A stretch of DNA of 64,000 nucleotides from Ovis canadensis (lineage: Eukaryota; Chordata; Mammalia; Artiodactyla; Bovidae). The notes under the pieces were generated by a model. The model ran no database searches. It saw only the letters and a list, made by a program, of their open reading frames with translations, and was not told where the DNA came from. The stretch spans positions 41,773,501 to 41,837,500 of the forward strand of contig NC_091247.1 of NCBI RefSeq assembly GCF_042477335.2. The letters run 5' to 3'. Of the stretch, positions 34,800 to 45,065 are shown in pieces; position 1 is the first letter of the stretch; each line of letters begins with the position of its first letter. The position numbers and the translations under genes were made by a program.

Positions 34800-34945
34800 A
34801 CAGTGGATTTATATACAAACTGTGAAACTTTGAAAAAAATCTCTGGGTCTCAGTTTCCTTATCTTTAAAATGATTGGAAGGGGTAGAGGATTGAAGTAGG
34901 TCATATCTAAGTTCCTTGCAAATGTTGAAATTGTATGATCTTATG
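34800..34945 (+). mobile_element. MIR-like SINE relic
   Basis: GGGTCTCAGTTTCCTTATCT, TTTAAAATGATTGG, then AGGATTGAAGTAGGTCATAT and CTAAGTTCCTTGCAAATGTT, the usual MIR order. Diverged. Confidence 0.6.
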
Positions 34946-35804
34946 AGTCCATTATAATCTCCTTTTAAGTCCCAGAGGAACAAATTTGTAACTCCAAAGA
35001 TAATGCAATACTATGCAATGGCATCTTTTCAACAAATAGTTACCCATAGTGATGACTTGGTACTTAAAGTTCTCACAAAGTTAAGGGAAGCTTCAGGGTT
35101 TTTGTCTAGAAAATCCAGGTCAATCTGTGATTGGGCCAGACAAACAAGATTTAAGGGCAGATTAAACATTCTTAATCATTTTGGGGTAAATTATTAAGAT
35201 GATTGTTCAAATTTCCACTTGTTTTACCAGAGTCTCTAAGTATTCTCTCCATATTTTTCTCTATAAGACTTTTGGGAAGTTCAAGGTTTGGGGTGGTTTT
35301 GTCTATTTTTAACTCTTGCAGTCAACAAAGGAGATACGTAAAATATTTTCACCAAAACAGTATCTTTTGCTAAATTAAAAATGACTTAAAATACAGTAAT
35401 CAGGAGACCATGATATTTGGCTGCTTTGAAATGAACTGAATTTAAGTGGAAAATTCATTTCCACCAATCTGGGTAGTACTCAAGTACAAAATTATGTCTT
35501 CTTAATTCATCTTCCACTTTGCCCAAAGTTCAGCATATCAGGAGAGCAGAAATATGTAGTGTTACTTTTGTGCTTGATGTTAAAATTAAAATAGGGAGCA
35601 GGGTGGGGAAATCCCACCTGGAGTAAATTTTGAGTTTTGTTTGATGTCATAATTTTTATCACAAAAGCATCATACCCATTCCAAATCATGTAGCATGATC
35701 TCAAATGTTACTCAGTCTTTAATGGACTCAATAGGACTAGCCTTAGTGGAGCAAGAACCTAATTTCTTCCAAATGCATCCTTCTTTGAATTAAACAGTGA
35801 GACA

Positions 35805-35835
35805 GGGTGGCGGGGTTGGGGGGGGGGGGGCGGGG
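35805..35835 (+). repeat. G-rich tract (G13, quadruplex-prone)
   Basis: Four or more G-runs in 31 bases, including G13 at 35818-35830. It is prone to replication slippage and sequencing error. Confidence 0.85.
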
Positions 35836-36085
35836 AACATTATGTTAACGTATTTTAACTGCTAAAGGTGCTTTAGCTCAAAAGGATGTCAAAGGATATA
35901 AAGGCCCAAAATATTCAACTGTGCATGTTTCCATGAAGCCTGTTTAATTTGTCAGTTAAATCACACCCAACCAGAGCTTTGCAGGCTTTCCCAGACATTT
36001 ACATGTGCCCAGAGAGAGTCACATAATTTTGGAAACTGTAATTAGAAATTCTTTTTTTCATATGATAGAAAAACTCAAAATAAAA

Positions 36086-36177
36086 ATAACAAACAAAAAG
36101 AAGGAAAAGGAAGAAAGAGGAGAAGAAGGAAGCAAGGAAAGAAAGAAGGGAGGGAGGGAGGAAGGGAGGAAAAGGGT
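36086..36177 (+). repeat. Polypurine (GGAA/GGGA)n tract
   Basis: Nearly uninterrupted purines (AAGAAAGAAGGGAGGGAGGG). Mirror-like purine runs of this kind can form triplex DNA. The overlapping frames at 35999-36319 are translation artefacts of this tract. Confidence 0.9.
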
Positions 36178-36484
36178 AAAAGTTTCCTTCATATGTAAAA
36201 ATAGAAGTGAGCTGCTTAGGGCTAGTAAAGTGACTGCAAGCTGTCATCAAAAGCCCAGGATTCTGTCATTTGCTCTAAGATCCTACCAGGTGGCTTCTCT
36301 CGTCAAGGTTGCTCTATAGTCCCAGATAGTTGCTCGAACTTCAGCTGTCCCCTCCCAATTGCTGCTCTAACAAAAGGGTCAGTTTAACAGCCTGTGTTAT
36401 AAATTTTTCTCTCTCTCTTTGGTGTTGCAAGAGGTTGAGTTAGAAATTGGCAGGCCAGCTACTTTCTAGTGAGTGAGTGAGTGG

Positions 36485-36610
36485 AAAGAGTATGACCTTT
36501 GGAAATACAGACCTGGCACCAAATAATGCCACTGTCATTGATTTGTTCTCTGTTTTTCTAGAGTTCTTTTGTCACTCCAAGCGTTGGTTTCCTCACCTGT
36601 AAAGAAAGGT
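36485..36610 (+). mobile_element. MIR-like SINE relic
   Basis: GAAATACAGACCTGGCACCA, AATGCCACTGTCATTG and GGTTTCCTCACCTGTAAAGA follow MIR order. Diverged. Confidence 0.55.
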
Positions 36611-36636
36611 TCACAACTTGTAGGATCAAGTTGTGA

Positions 36637-36708
36637 GATCAAGCCTGAGTCTCCTGTTGCTCCTGCGTTGCAGGCCGATTCTTTACTTCTGAGCCACTGG
36701 AGAAGCCC
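36637..36708 (-). mobile_element. Bov-tA SINE, head-only fragment
   Basis: Only the tRNA-Glu-related part is present (ATCAAGCCTGAGTCTCCTG, TTCTTTACTTCTGAGCCAC). The BovA body is missing, which is the opposite of the usual 5' truncation. It therefore arose by deletion or by a different mechanism. Confidence 0.75.
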
Positions 36709-36920
36709 TAAACTTCTTTTAGGATCCATCAAAAAGACAGGACACAGTGAGAGTGGCTCCCGCTGACCATATCTGAGAGATCACTGCATAAAAATAAATA
36801 ATGTAGTAATGAAGCAGAATCCATGAGCTAAAACAAGAATCTGCTAGTCCATATGGATAGAAATAAGTAAATAAATAAATAAAAGAGAAAAACAAGAAAG
36901 CTTTGTCTTACAATAGAGCG

Positions 36921-36921
<1 letters not shown>

Positions 36922-36956
<35 letters not shown>
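36922..36956 (+). repeat. (CTG)11 trinucleotide repeat
   Basis: Eleven perfect CTG units plus CT, at the tail of the BOV-A2 element. It is the longest perfect trinucleotide tract in the window. Confidence 0.97.
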
Positions 36957-37211
36957 ACTAAGTCGCTTCAGTCGTGCCCAACTCTGTGCGACCACATAGA
37001 CGGCAGCCCACCAGGCTCCCCCATCCCTGGGATTCTCTAGGCAATAACACTGGAGTGGGTTGCCATTTCCTTCTCCAATGCATGAAAGTGGAAAGTGAAA
37101 GTGAAGTCGCTCAGTTTTGGTGACCCCATGGACTGCAGCCTACCAAACTCCTCCGTCCATGGGATTTTCCAGGCAAGAGTACTGGAGTAGGGTGCCATTG
37201 CCTTCTCCGTG
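36924..37211 (-). mobile_element. BOV-A2 dimeric SINE with expanded (CTG)n
   Basis: Two BovA monomers on the minus strand. The tail reads (CTG)11 on the plus strand. An 11-bp target-site duplication (ATAGAGCGTCT at 36913-36923, ATAGAACGTCT at 37212-37222) has one mismatch. An approximately 12-bp deletion removed the GTGTCCAACTC-type words of the second monomer near 37113. Confidence 0.95.
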
Positions 37212-37482
37212 ATAGAACGTCTACTAATAAATATATTAAAATGATGGAGTTAGAAGACTGTCCATGGATGTGAAAACCACTGAATAAAAGCCTTGAGAGA
37301 GAAGATAGGCAAACAATAATCTCAAACTGTCTCTCACTTAGCAGACAACACCTTAATCAACTGAACAAAGTTAATGTCACTAACCCTGGAACAAACAGAC
37401 ATCATTTGCCAACTGATTCCATGGACTGAGGGTACTTCATCACTTTTGTGGTGTTCTTGCCAAACAATGTTCAAACTACCGC

Positions 37483-38253
37483 ATGATTGCACTCATCTCA
37501 CACGCTAGTAAAGTAATGCTTAAAATTTTCCAAGCCAGGCTTCAACAGTATGTGAACCATGAACTTCTAGATGTTCAAGCTGGATTTAGAACAAGCCGAG
37601 GAACCAGAGATCAAATTGCCGATATCTGCTGGATCATCAAAAAAGCAAAAGAGTTCCAGAAAAACATCTACTTCTGCTTTATTGACTACACCAAAGCCTT
37701 TGACTGTGTGGCTCACAACAAACTGTGGAAAATTCTGAAAGAGATGGGAATACCAGACCACCTGACCTGCCTCTTGAGAACTGTGTATGCAGGTCAGGAA
37801 GCAAGAGTTAGAACTGGACATGGAACAACAGTCTGGTTCCAAATCGGGAAAGGAGTCTGTCAGGGCTGTATATTGTCACCCTGCTTACTTAACTTATATG
37901 CAGGGTACATCATGAGAAACGATGAGCTGGAGGAAGCACAAGCTGGAATCAAGATTACCAGGAAAAATGTCAATAACCTCAGATATGCAAATGACACCAC
38001 TCTTATGGCAGAAATCAAAGAAGAACTAAAGAGTCTCTTGATGAAAGTGAAAGAGGAGAGTGGAAAAGTTGGATTAAAACTCAAAATTCAGAAAACTAAG
38101 ATCATGGCATCTAGTCCCGTCACTTCATGGCAAATAGATGAGGAAACAATGGAAACAGTGAGAGACTTTATTTTACAGGCTCCAAAATCACTGCAGATGG
38201 TGACTACAGCCATGAAATTAAAAGACACTTGCTCTTTAGAAGAAAAGTTGTGA
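37483..38253 (+). pseudogene. BovB ORF2 reverse transcriptase domain, decayed
   Basis: 256 open codons. Palm motifs: FIDYTKAFD (residues 66-74), QGCILSP (127-133) and the YXDD box, here YAND (168-171), with the first catalytic aspartate replaced by asparagine (GCA AAT GAC). The frame then runs out of register at FILQAP, where a base is missing from a G-rich run present in related copies. The endonuclease domain is missing. Not functional. Confidence 0.92.
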
Positions 38254-38408
38254 CCAACCTAGACAGCATACTAAAAAGCAGAGACATTACTTTGCCAACA
38301 AAGGTCCATCTAGTCAAAGCTACGGTTTTTCCAGTAGTCATGTTTGGATGTGAGAGTTGAACTATAAAGAAGCTGAGCACCAAAGAATTGATGCTTTTGA
38401 ACTGTGGT

Positions 38409-38504
38409 GTTGGAGAAGACTCTTGAGAGTCCCTTGGACTGCCAGGAGATCCAAAAGTTGGAGAAGACTTTTGAGAGTCCCTTGGACTGCGAGGAGATCC
38501 AACA
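38409..38504 (+). repeat. 48-bp in-frame tandem duplication inside BovB
   Basis: Two adjacent copies of 48 bp (38409-38456 and 38457-38504), with a few substitutions. Translation repeats a 16-residue unit, [15 protein letters not shown]. Other BovB copies in this window have a single unit. Confidence 0.93.
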
Positions 38505-38908
38505 AGTCCATCCTAAAGGAAATCAGTCCTGAATATTCATTGGAAGGACTGATGCTGAAGCTGAAACTCCAATACTTTGGCCACCTAATGTGAAGAACTG
38601 ACTCCAAATTTGAAAAGACCCTGATGCTGGGAAAGATTGAAGGCAGCAGGAAAAGAGGACAACAAAGAATGAGATGGTTGGATGGTATCACTGAGTCAAT
38701 GGACATGAGTTTGAGTAAATTCCAGGAGTTGGTGATGGATACGGAGGCCTGGTGTGCTGCAGTCCATGGGGTCACAAAGAGTTGGACACAACTGAGTAAC
38801 TGACTGACTGAGTTGCTGAACATGCAGAACCTGAATCCAGCTGTAAGGAAACATCATGTAAACCTTAAGTGAAGCAGTTGCATGAAATCACTGGTCCGTA
38901 CTCTTCAA

Positions 38909-40020
38909 AAGAAGCAGCAGTTAGAATCTTACATGGAATAACTGACTGGTTTAAAATTGGGAGAAAGAAATGGCACCCCACTCCAGTATTCTTGCCTAGA
39001 AAATCCCATGAATGGGGGAGCCAGGTAGGCTACAGTCCATGGGGCTGCAAAGAGTCGGACATGACTGAGCGACTTCTCTCTCTCTCTCTTTTAAAATTGG
39101 GGAAGGAGTATGACAATGCTGTATGTTATCACCCTGTTTATTTAACTTATATACAGAGTACATCATGAGAAATGCTGGCTGCATGAATCACAAGCTAGAA
39201 TCAAGGTTTCTGGGAGAAATATCAACAATCTCAGATACACAAATGGTACCACTTTAATGGCAGAAAGCTAAGAGAAACTAAAGAGCCTCTTAATGAGGAT
39301 GAAAGAGGAGAATGAAAAAACTGGCTTAAAACTCAACATTCAAAAAATGAAGATCATGGCATCTGGTCCTATCACTTCACGGCAAATGGATGGGAAAAAA
39401 AAGTGGAAGCAGTGACAGATTTTATTTTCTTGGGCTCCAAAATCACTCTGGATGGCGACTGCCTGAAATTAAAAGGTGCTTGTTCCTTGGAAGAAAAGCT
39501 ATGACAAACCGAGACGGCGTATTAAAAAGCAGAGACATCACTTTGCCAACAAAGGTCCATCTAGTCAAAGCTACGGTTTTTCTAATAGTCACGTATGGAC
39601 GTGACAGTAGGACTTAAAGAAGGCTGAGCGCTGAAGAACTGATGCCCTCAAATCGTGGTGTTGGAAAAGACTCTTGATAATCCCTTGGACTGCAAGGAGA
39701 TCAAACTAGTCAATCCTAAAAGAAATCAACCCTGAATATTCATCGGAAGGACTAATGCTGAAGCTGAAGCTCCAATACCTTGGCCACCTTTTGCGAAGAG
39801 CCAATTCCCTGGAAAAGACCCTGATGCTGGGAAAGATTGAAAGCAAAAGGAGAAGGGAGTGGCAGAGGATGAGATGGTTAGATGGAGATAGTCCACCGCC
39901 TCAGTGGACATGAACTTGAGCAAACTCCAGGAGAAGTTCCCTTGTGAAGAACAGGGAAGCCTGGTGTTCTGCAGTCTATGATAGGGTCACAAAGAGTCAT
40001 GACTTCTGTGACTGAACAAC
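38909..40020 (+). mobile_element. BovB LINE, older and degenerate, split by a SINE
   Basis: Same order as the previous copy (CAGCAGTTAGAATCTTACAT, AGTACATCATGAGAAATGCT, CAAAGGTCCATCTAGTCAAA) but with many frameshifts and stops. The tail is degraded to ACTGAACAACAACAAC. A BovA SINE sits at 38962-39089. Confidence 0.92.
38962..39089 (+). mobile_element. BovA-body SINE inside a BovB
   Basis: TGGCACCCCACTCCAGTATT to GACATGACTGAGCGACTTC, with a (TC)n tail at 39076-39088. The exact 12-bp target-site duplication TTTAAAATTGGG (38950-38961, 39090-39101) lies in BovB sequence, so the SINE is younger than its host. Confidence 0.96.
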
Positions 40021-40067
40021 AACAACTCTTCAAAAGGGTCAAGGTCAAGAAAGACCAAGAAAGACTG

Positions 40068-40312
40068 TGGGTGTGGGTATGGGTGTGGGCACACACGTGC
40101 ACTCAATTGCTCAGTTGTGTCCAACTCTTTGCAACCCCATGGACTGCAACCCACCAAACTCCTTTGTCTATGGGATTTTCCAGTCAAGAATACTGGACTG
40201 GGTTGCCATTTCTTCTTCCAGGGATCTTCCTGATCCAGGGATCAAACCTGAGTCTTCAGAATCTCCTGCATTGCAGGCGGATCCTTTACAAATGCTGAGC
40301 CACCAGGAAAGC
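40068..40312 (-). mobile_element. Bov-tA SINE with GT-rich tail
   Basis: Minus strand. The tail side is (GGGTGT)n-like (GGGTGTGGGTATGGGTGTGG), the head side GAGCCACCAGGAAAG. The exact 13-bp target-site duplication CCAAGAAAGACTG is at 40055-40067 and 40313-40325. Confidence 0.96.
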
Positions 40313-40527
40313 CCAAGAAAGACTGAGAAACTGTTTATTCCAGATTTAAGGCCACTAAAGAAAGATGACAAGTAAAATGTCATGTATGATCCTAGATGAG
40401 GAAAATATAAAGGACATTGTTTCAGCAATTGATAAAATTTGAATATGGACTGTATATTAGATAACATTATTGTATCAATATTCAATTTCCTGATTTTAAT
40501 AATTTATCAGTACTTATGTATGAAAAT

Positions 40528-40800
40528 CGGAGAAGGCACTGGCAACCCACTCCAGTACTCCTGCCTGGAAAATCCCATGGACGGAGGAGCCTGGTAGGCT
40601 GCAGTCCATGGGGTCGCTAAGAGTCGGACACGACTGAGCGACTTCCCTTTCACTTTTCACTTTCATGCATTGGAGAAGGAAATGGCAACCCACTCCAGCG
40701 TTCTTGCCTGGAGAATCCCAGGGATGGAGGAGCCTGGTGGGCTGCCGTCTATGGGGTCACACCGAGTCAGACACAACTGAAGCGACTTAGCAAGAGCAGC
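40528..40800 (+). mobile_element. BOV-A2 dimeric SINE
   Basis: Starts GGAGAAGGCACTGGCAACC. Two monomers, linker TTTCACTTTTCACTTTCATG, short AGC-type tail. The exact 12-bp target-site duplication ATGTATGAAAAT is at 40516-40527 and 40801-40812. Confidence 0.97.
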
Positions 40801-40859
40801 ATGTATGAAAATGTTCTTTTTCTTAGAATATACTCACTAAAGTATTTAGTAGTAAAAGA

Positions 40860-41045
40860 TAGCATGTCACCAATCTCAAAGGGCTTAGGAAAAAGTTACA
40901 TGTGAAAGAAAGAATGATACAGCAAAAAATCAAAATGTATACAGTTAGTGATATCTGGGTAAAAGGTTATAGCATTACAGGAGTTATTTGTATTATCCTT
41001 GTAACTTTCCTCCAAGTTTAAAATATATCAAATTTAAAAGTTTTT
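40860..41045 (+). mobile_element. Old L1M 3' end relic
   Basis: GTGATATCTGGGTAAAAGGT, TATTTGTATTATCCTTGTAA, CTTTCCTCCAAGTTTAAAAT and a T/A-rich end. Diverged. The call rests on the typical word order. Confidence 0.55.
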
Positions 41046-42179
41046 TATTTTTAAATTTAAAACTACAGCAGGACAAAGTCATTATTAGTTAAAAATACAT
41101 CTGAAGTATTTGAAAGTGAGAAGAATTGATATTTAGAGTCTGGTTTACCATATTCTGGAATAAAAGAGAGAGAGAGAGAAAAGGAGGGAAAAAGACAAAG
41201 CAAAAGGAACATAATGTTGACCATCCCAGTTCATGAATTTGGGTGAGGGACGTATGGGGATCTGTTGTCCCAGTCTCTCTTCTTCTGTGTATATTTGGAA
41301 TTTTTCCATAATAAAAAAGCTTTCACCTTTTAAGCCCCCCACCCCAAGCTGATCCCCATCCTTCAACTCCAGCAATAACAACAATGATAATCCAACGCCC
41401 TCCCCCGACATCACATTCCGGTTCACCCACATTCTTGATAGTCTTGGTGAACACTCTGGATGGTGTGGCCCAATCTCCAAACTACAATTTGCATGGAAAA
41501 GCAACATTTCACTGGAACTATGTGAGAATTATTGGACATTCACTGATGTTTCAATACAGGAAAGAAAAGCTACCTGCTTGGGTTCTCTTAATGCACTTTG
41601 CTAATAGAGGGTGATGGAGGTTTCTGTTCATCAGTCCTTCTATTCAGAAAACATGTTCCACAACACAGCTGGAATGAGAAACCCTAGAAACTGGACAAGT
41701 TTTCAGAAAGGCAGCCAGAGGGAAAGAGCTATTCTTCCCACCCTGTGAGACGACACATTTTCACACACTGCATGAACTTGACATGAGGTTCTGGAGGATA
41801 TCCATCTGAGGCAGCATTTACATCTTGTAAAGGAGTAAACTGGCTATAAAAATGTAAATCTTGGGGAAATAAGTAGGAAAAAAGCACTACCTAATGTAAG
41901 ATTTAAAATTAAAATCAACACCAAGCTTCAGCTCCCTAAAATATGATGGAACACCGAGTCCTTCTGGGAACCCAGATCAAACAAGAGATCCTCGTTTACT
42001 ATGACGTTTATCCCTACAAGGAGCCCAGGTGCTACTTCATTTAAAATGTGAGAAAACAAATGGGTCATGAAGTTAATCCATTTAGTAGCAAATGCAGTAA
42101 TAATGATGAGATTTAAATGTATATGGCATGTTTGAAAAAGTACCACCACACAAAAATAAATAAATAGAAATAAAAAGCA
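41046..42179. other. Unassigned sequence
   Basis: No gene recognised. An (AG)n patch lies at 41167-41180. The 120-codon minus frame at 41145-41507 has no domain and runs through the AG tract. Text at 41260-41320 (TTCCATAATAAAAAAG) could be an old LINE end. Confidence 0.45.
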
Positions 42180-42350
42180 CCACAGAGACATTCATCATTT
42201 AATTTCCACAAACACCTGTAAGGTAAGCTTGGAAGACAGAATTCATCCCTATTTTACAGGTGAATAAACTGGTGCTCACTATGATTGATGTCACCAAAGT
42301 CATACAATAAGGAAATGAGGATACTAGGATTCATTCTCGTAAGATTTCCC
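42180..42350 (+). mobile_element. MIR SINE relic
   Basis: CATTTAATTTCCACAAACAC, CTATTTTACAGGTGAATAAA, CAAAGTCATACAATAAGGAA and GGATACTAGGATTCATTC follow the MIR core order. Confidence 0.75.
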
Positions 42351-43163
42351 AGCTCCCAATTACTCATATTATTCCTGAGAACAATGACCAGGAAAATTGA
42401 TGGGAGGAAAACATTTAACGAACACCCTGCTGTTGACAGCAGCTTCAGTACCTTACCTGTCACGGTTTCTCTAAAGCAGACTTTACAAATCAGCACAGAT
42501 TATTCTAAGTCAACAGCTACACATAAGTTCACAAGACAATGTCAGATCTGTTTTTGGTCTTCTGCAACATTTTCACTAGAATCTGATATCAACATATTAT
42601 TCACAGAAACACACAACTTGATGATGCCATGGAGATTCTCTTGTCAACATCATGTGCCTAGGAGGATTTGAGAAAATCATTTTTAATTAAAAGTGCCAAA
42701 CATTAGAATCAACCTGAGATACTCGAAATACTAAAGAGAATTAACCAGATAGGATGACTGGCCTAAATTTCACCGTTAATAAAAGGAATAAAATCATTGA
42801 CTTCACCTTTGTGCTCAGACGCAGGTTTAATTCCTACTAAACATAATGAAAACACTGCCTGCAAACTCCATAACCAAACTTAATAAAAAAAAATGTGGCA
42901 TTGTCATTTGAAACACACTGTATTTAAAAAATGACTCCAATATAGTTTATGTAGATCTGGACACACTAGGAGGTAAAGAAGTTTCAGCAAAGTCTAGGAG
43001 TGGACAAGAGTGGTGCTATCGTCTCCCATGGTAAGCACTACAAAAGTATTTAGTATATAAATAAAGTGGAGATAGAGTTTTCTTAGCAGACATATCCTGG
43101 GTTCACTTTTACATTAAGAATGATCAACTGATGTGGTTACTATTTCTCAGATGGGAAAGGAAT
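42351..43163. other. Unassigned sequence
   Basis: No gene or repeat family confidently recognised. Confidence 0.5.
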
Positions 43164-43176
43164 CCAAACTCTACAT

Positions 43177-43395
43177 ACATACATATGTTCAGTTGCTCAG
43201 TCATGTCCTACTCTTTGCGACCCCCTAGACTGTAGCCTGCCAGGCTCCTCTGTCCATGGAATCTTCCAGGAACAATACTGGAGTGGGTTGCAATTTCCTT
43301 CTCCAGGGGATCTTCCCAAACCAGGGATTAAACCTGTATCTCTTATGTCTCCTGCATTGGCAAGTGAATTCTTTGCCACTGCGCCACCTAGGAAC
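43177..43395 (-). mobile_element. Bov-tA SINE, full length
   Basis: Minus strand. (ACAT)n tail, then TCAGTTGCTCAGTCATGTCC to GCGCCACCTAGGAACC. Target-site duplication CCAAACTCTACAT (43164-43176) and CCAAACTCTATAT (43396-43408). Confidence 0.95.
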
Positions 43396-43617
43396 CCAAA
43401 CTCTATATCTCCCTGTATTAGTTAGCGAGGGCTGCCATAATACAAGACAGGTGGAGGTGGGGAAAGAGGACAACAGAAATTTATTTGCTCAGTCCTGATG
43501 TCTTGCTGTCCGAAACCAAACGATTGGTGGCTTTGGTTTCTTCTGAGGCCTCTCCCCTTGGCTTGCAGATGGTGGCCTCCTCCCTGGGTCTTCACATTGT
43601 TTTGTTCTCAGTGTGTG

Positions 43618-44445
43618 TGAGCTGGAATCAAAATTGCTGGGAGAAATATCAAAACCTCAGATATGCAGATGACACCACCCTTATGGCAGAAAGTGAAGAG
43701 AAACTAAAGAGCCTCTTGAGGAAAGTGAAAGAGGAGAGTGAAAAAGTTGGCTTAAAACTCAACATTCAGAAAACGAAGATCATGGCATCTGGTCCTATCA
43801 CTTCATGGCAGATAGATGGGAAAACAATGGAAACAGTAAGACACTTTAATTTGGGCTCCAAAATCACTGCAGGTGGTGACTGCAGCCATGAAATTAAAAG
43901 ACACAAGACACTTGTTCCTTGGAAGAAAAGCTATGACCAACCTAGACAGCATATTAAAAAGCAGAGACATTACTTTGCCAACAAAGGTCCATCTAGTCAA
44001 AGCTACGGTTTTTCCAGTACTCATGTTGGGATGTGAGAGTTGGACTATAAAGAAAGCTGAGTGCCAAAGAATTGATGCTTTTGAACTGTGGTGTTGGAGA
44101 AGACTCTTGAGAGTCCCTTGGACTACAAGGAGATCAAACCAGTGGATCCTAAAGGAAATCAGTCTTGAATATTCACTGGAAGAACTGATGCTGAAGCTGA
44201 AACTCCAATACTTTGGCCACCTGATGCGAAGAACTGACTTCTTGGAAGAGACCCTGATGCTGGAAAAGATTGAAGGCAGGAGGAGCAGGGGACAACAGAG
44301 GGTGAGATGGTTGGATGGCATCACTGACTCAATGGACGTGAGTTTGAGTAAGCTCTGGAAATTGGTGATGGACAGGGAAGCCTGGCGTGCTGCAGTTCAT
44401 GGGGTCAAAAAGAGTCAAACAGGACTGAGCAACTGAACTGAACTG
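43618..44445 (+). mobile_element. BovB LINE, 5'-truncated, inside an LTR-like repeat
   Basis: Starts TGAGCTGGAATCAAAATTGC and ends CAACTGAACTGAACTGC. The YADD-box region is present and a 7-bp duplication near 43899-43911 shifts the frame. No strong target-site duplication is seen, but the host repeat resumes exactly after the tail. Confidence 0.95.
43641..44436 (+). pseudogene. BovB ORF2 C-terminal half, frameshifted
   Basis: The first part reads YADDTTLMAE (intact catalytic box) to [11 protein letters not shown] 7-bp tandem duplication (AAGACAC) then moves the frame, and the rest continues from 43873 as [19 protein letters not shown] to [12 protein letters not shown]. The upstream open sequence 43485-43640 is LTR-like DNA, not BovB, so the longer frame there is accidental. 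Not functional. Confidence 0.9.
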
Positions 44446-44654
44446 CACTGTGCATCCCTCCTGTCTCTTTCTGTGTCAAACACTTCTTATTTTTAGGGCA
44501 CCAGTTACACCAGGTTAAGGTCCATCCATATGATCTCATTTAACTTTAATTACTCATTTTAAGTCCCTATGTCCAAATACAGTCACATTTTGAGGTACTA
44601 AGTAGCCCTTCGTTAGGATTCTAACGTATGAATTTTGCAGGGATGGACATAATC

Positions 44655-44729
44655 TGTGTGTGTGTGCTCAATGATGGCTAACTCTTTGCAACCTCATGGA
44701 CTGTAGCCCGCCAGGCTCCTCTGTCCATG
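44655..44729 (-). mobile_element. BovA-body SINE fragment
   Basis: Short minus-strand piece (GTGTGTGTGCTCAATGATGG, GTAGCCCGCCAGGCTCCTC) inserted in the LTR-like repeat, which resumes at TCTAGCCCATAAAG. Confidence 0.85.
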
Positions 44730-44745
44730 ATCTAGCCCATAAAGT

Positions 44746-45065
44746 TCCTATTGCCTGAATCCTCAGCCCACTGATGGAGAGTCTCTGAGCAAAGCTGAAA
44801 CCAATTTCAGATGGTATGTGTAAACCTTCCCCAAGCCAAGCTGAGTTTCAAATTTTCACCAAACTCATGTTGGCAGGGTTCCCCTTGTATCCTGTATCTG
44901 TCCCCCACTATAAGTTTAGAGGTACTGGCTTGTTCTAATTATAGAACAAAATACAGAGAAAACATCTCTTTACCTATTTGGAAGCTATCCAATTTCATTT
45001 TTCCAAAAAAGAAAAAGCAGTACTCCAGATATGTATTTGGATCAACTTACTAGAGTTCAAACCAG
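44746..45065. other. Unassigned sequence
   Basis: About 320 bp without a recognised repeat or gene. Confidence 0.5.

Larger units (their letters stand above)
34946..36484. other. Unassigned sequence with G-run and polypurine tract
   Basis: No gene recognised. It includes a G13 run at 35818-35830 and an approximately 90-bp purine tract at 36086-36177. Confidence 0.5.
37465..38811 (+). mobile_element. BovB LINE, 5'-truncated, 1.35 kb
   Basis: Begins in ORF2 ahead of the palm domain (AACTACCGCATGATTGCACT) and ends with the BovB tail (GACACAACTGAGTAACTGAC). Contains a catalytic-site substitution, a one-base deletion near 38175 and a 48-bp internal tandem duplication. It is the longest BovB piece here. 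A second, older BovB follows in the same orientation at 38909. Confidence 0.95.
43411..44745 (-). mobile_element. Old LTR-like (MaLR-type) repeat split by BovB and SINE
   Basis: Same family as 11900-12290, read on the minus strand. Left piece (43411-43617): GTATTAGTTAGCGAGGGCTG, CAACAGAAATTTATTTGCTC, TTCTTCTGAGGCCTCTCCCC. Right piece (44446-44745): AGTTACACCAGGTTAAGGTC, CCAAATACAGTCACATTTTG, TATGAATTTTGCAGGGATGG, then TCTAGCCCATAAAG after a SINE fragment. The two pieces join into one element when the BovB is removed. Non-coding. Subfamily uncertain. Confidence 0.65.

Noticed and set aside
35999-36319. Two frames on opposite strands
   Set aside because: Both translate the polypurine tract (poly K/E/G or poly F/S/P); low complexity.
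36900-37211. Regular short repeats considered as a CRISPR-like array
   Set aside because: They are a (CTG)n SINE tail and the two BovA monomers; there is no spacer-repeat pattern, and the genome is eukaryotic.
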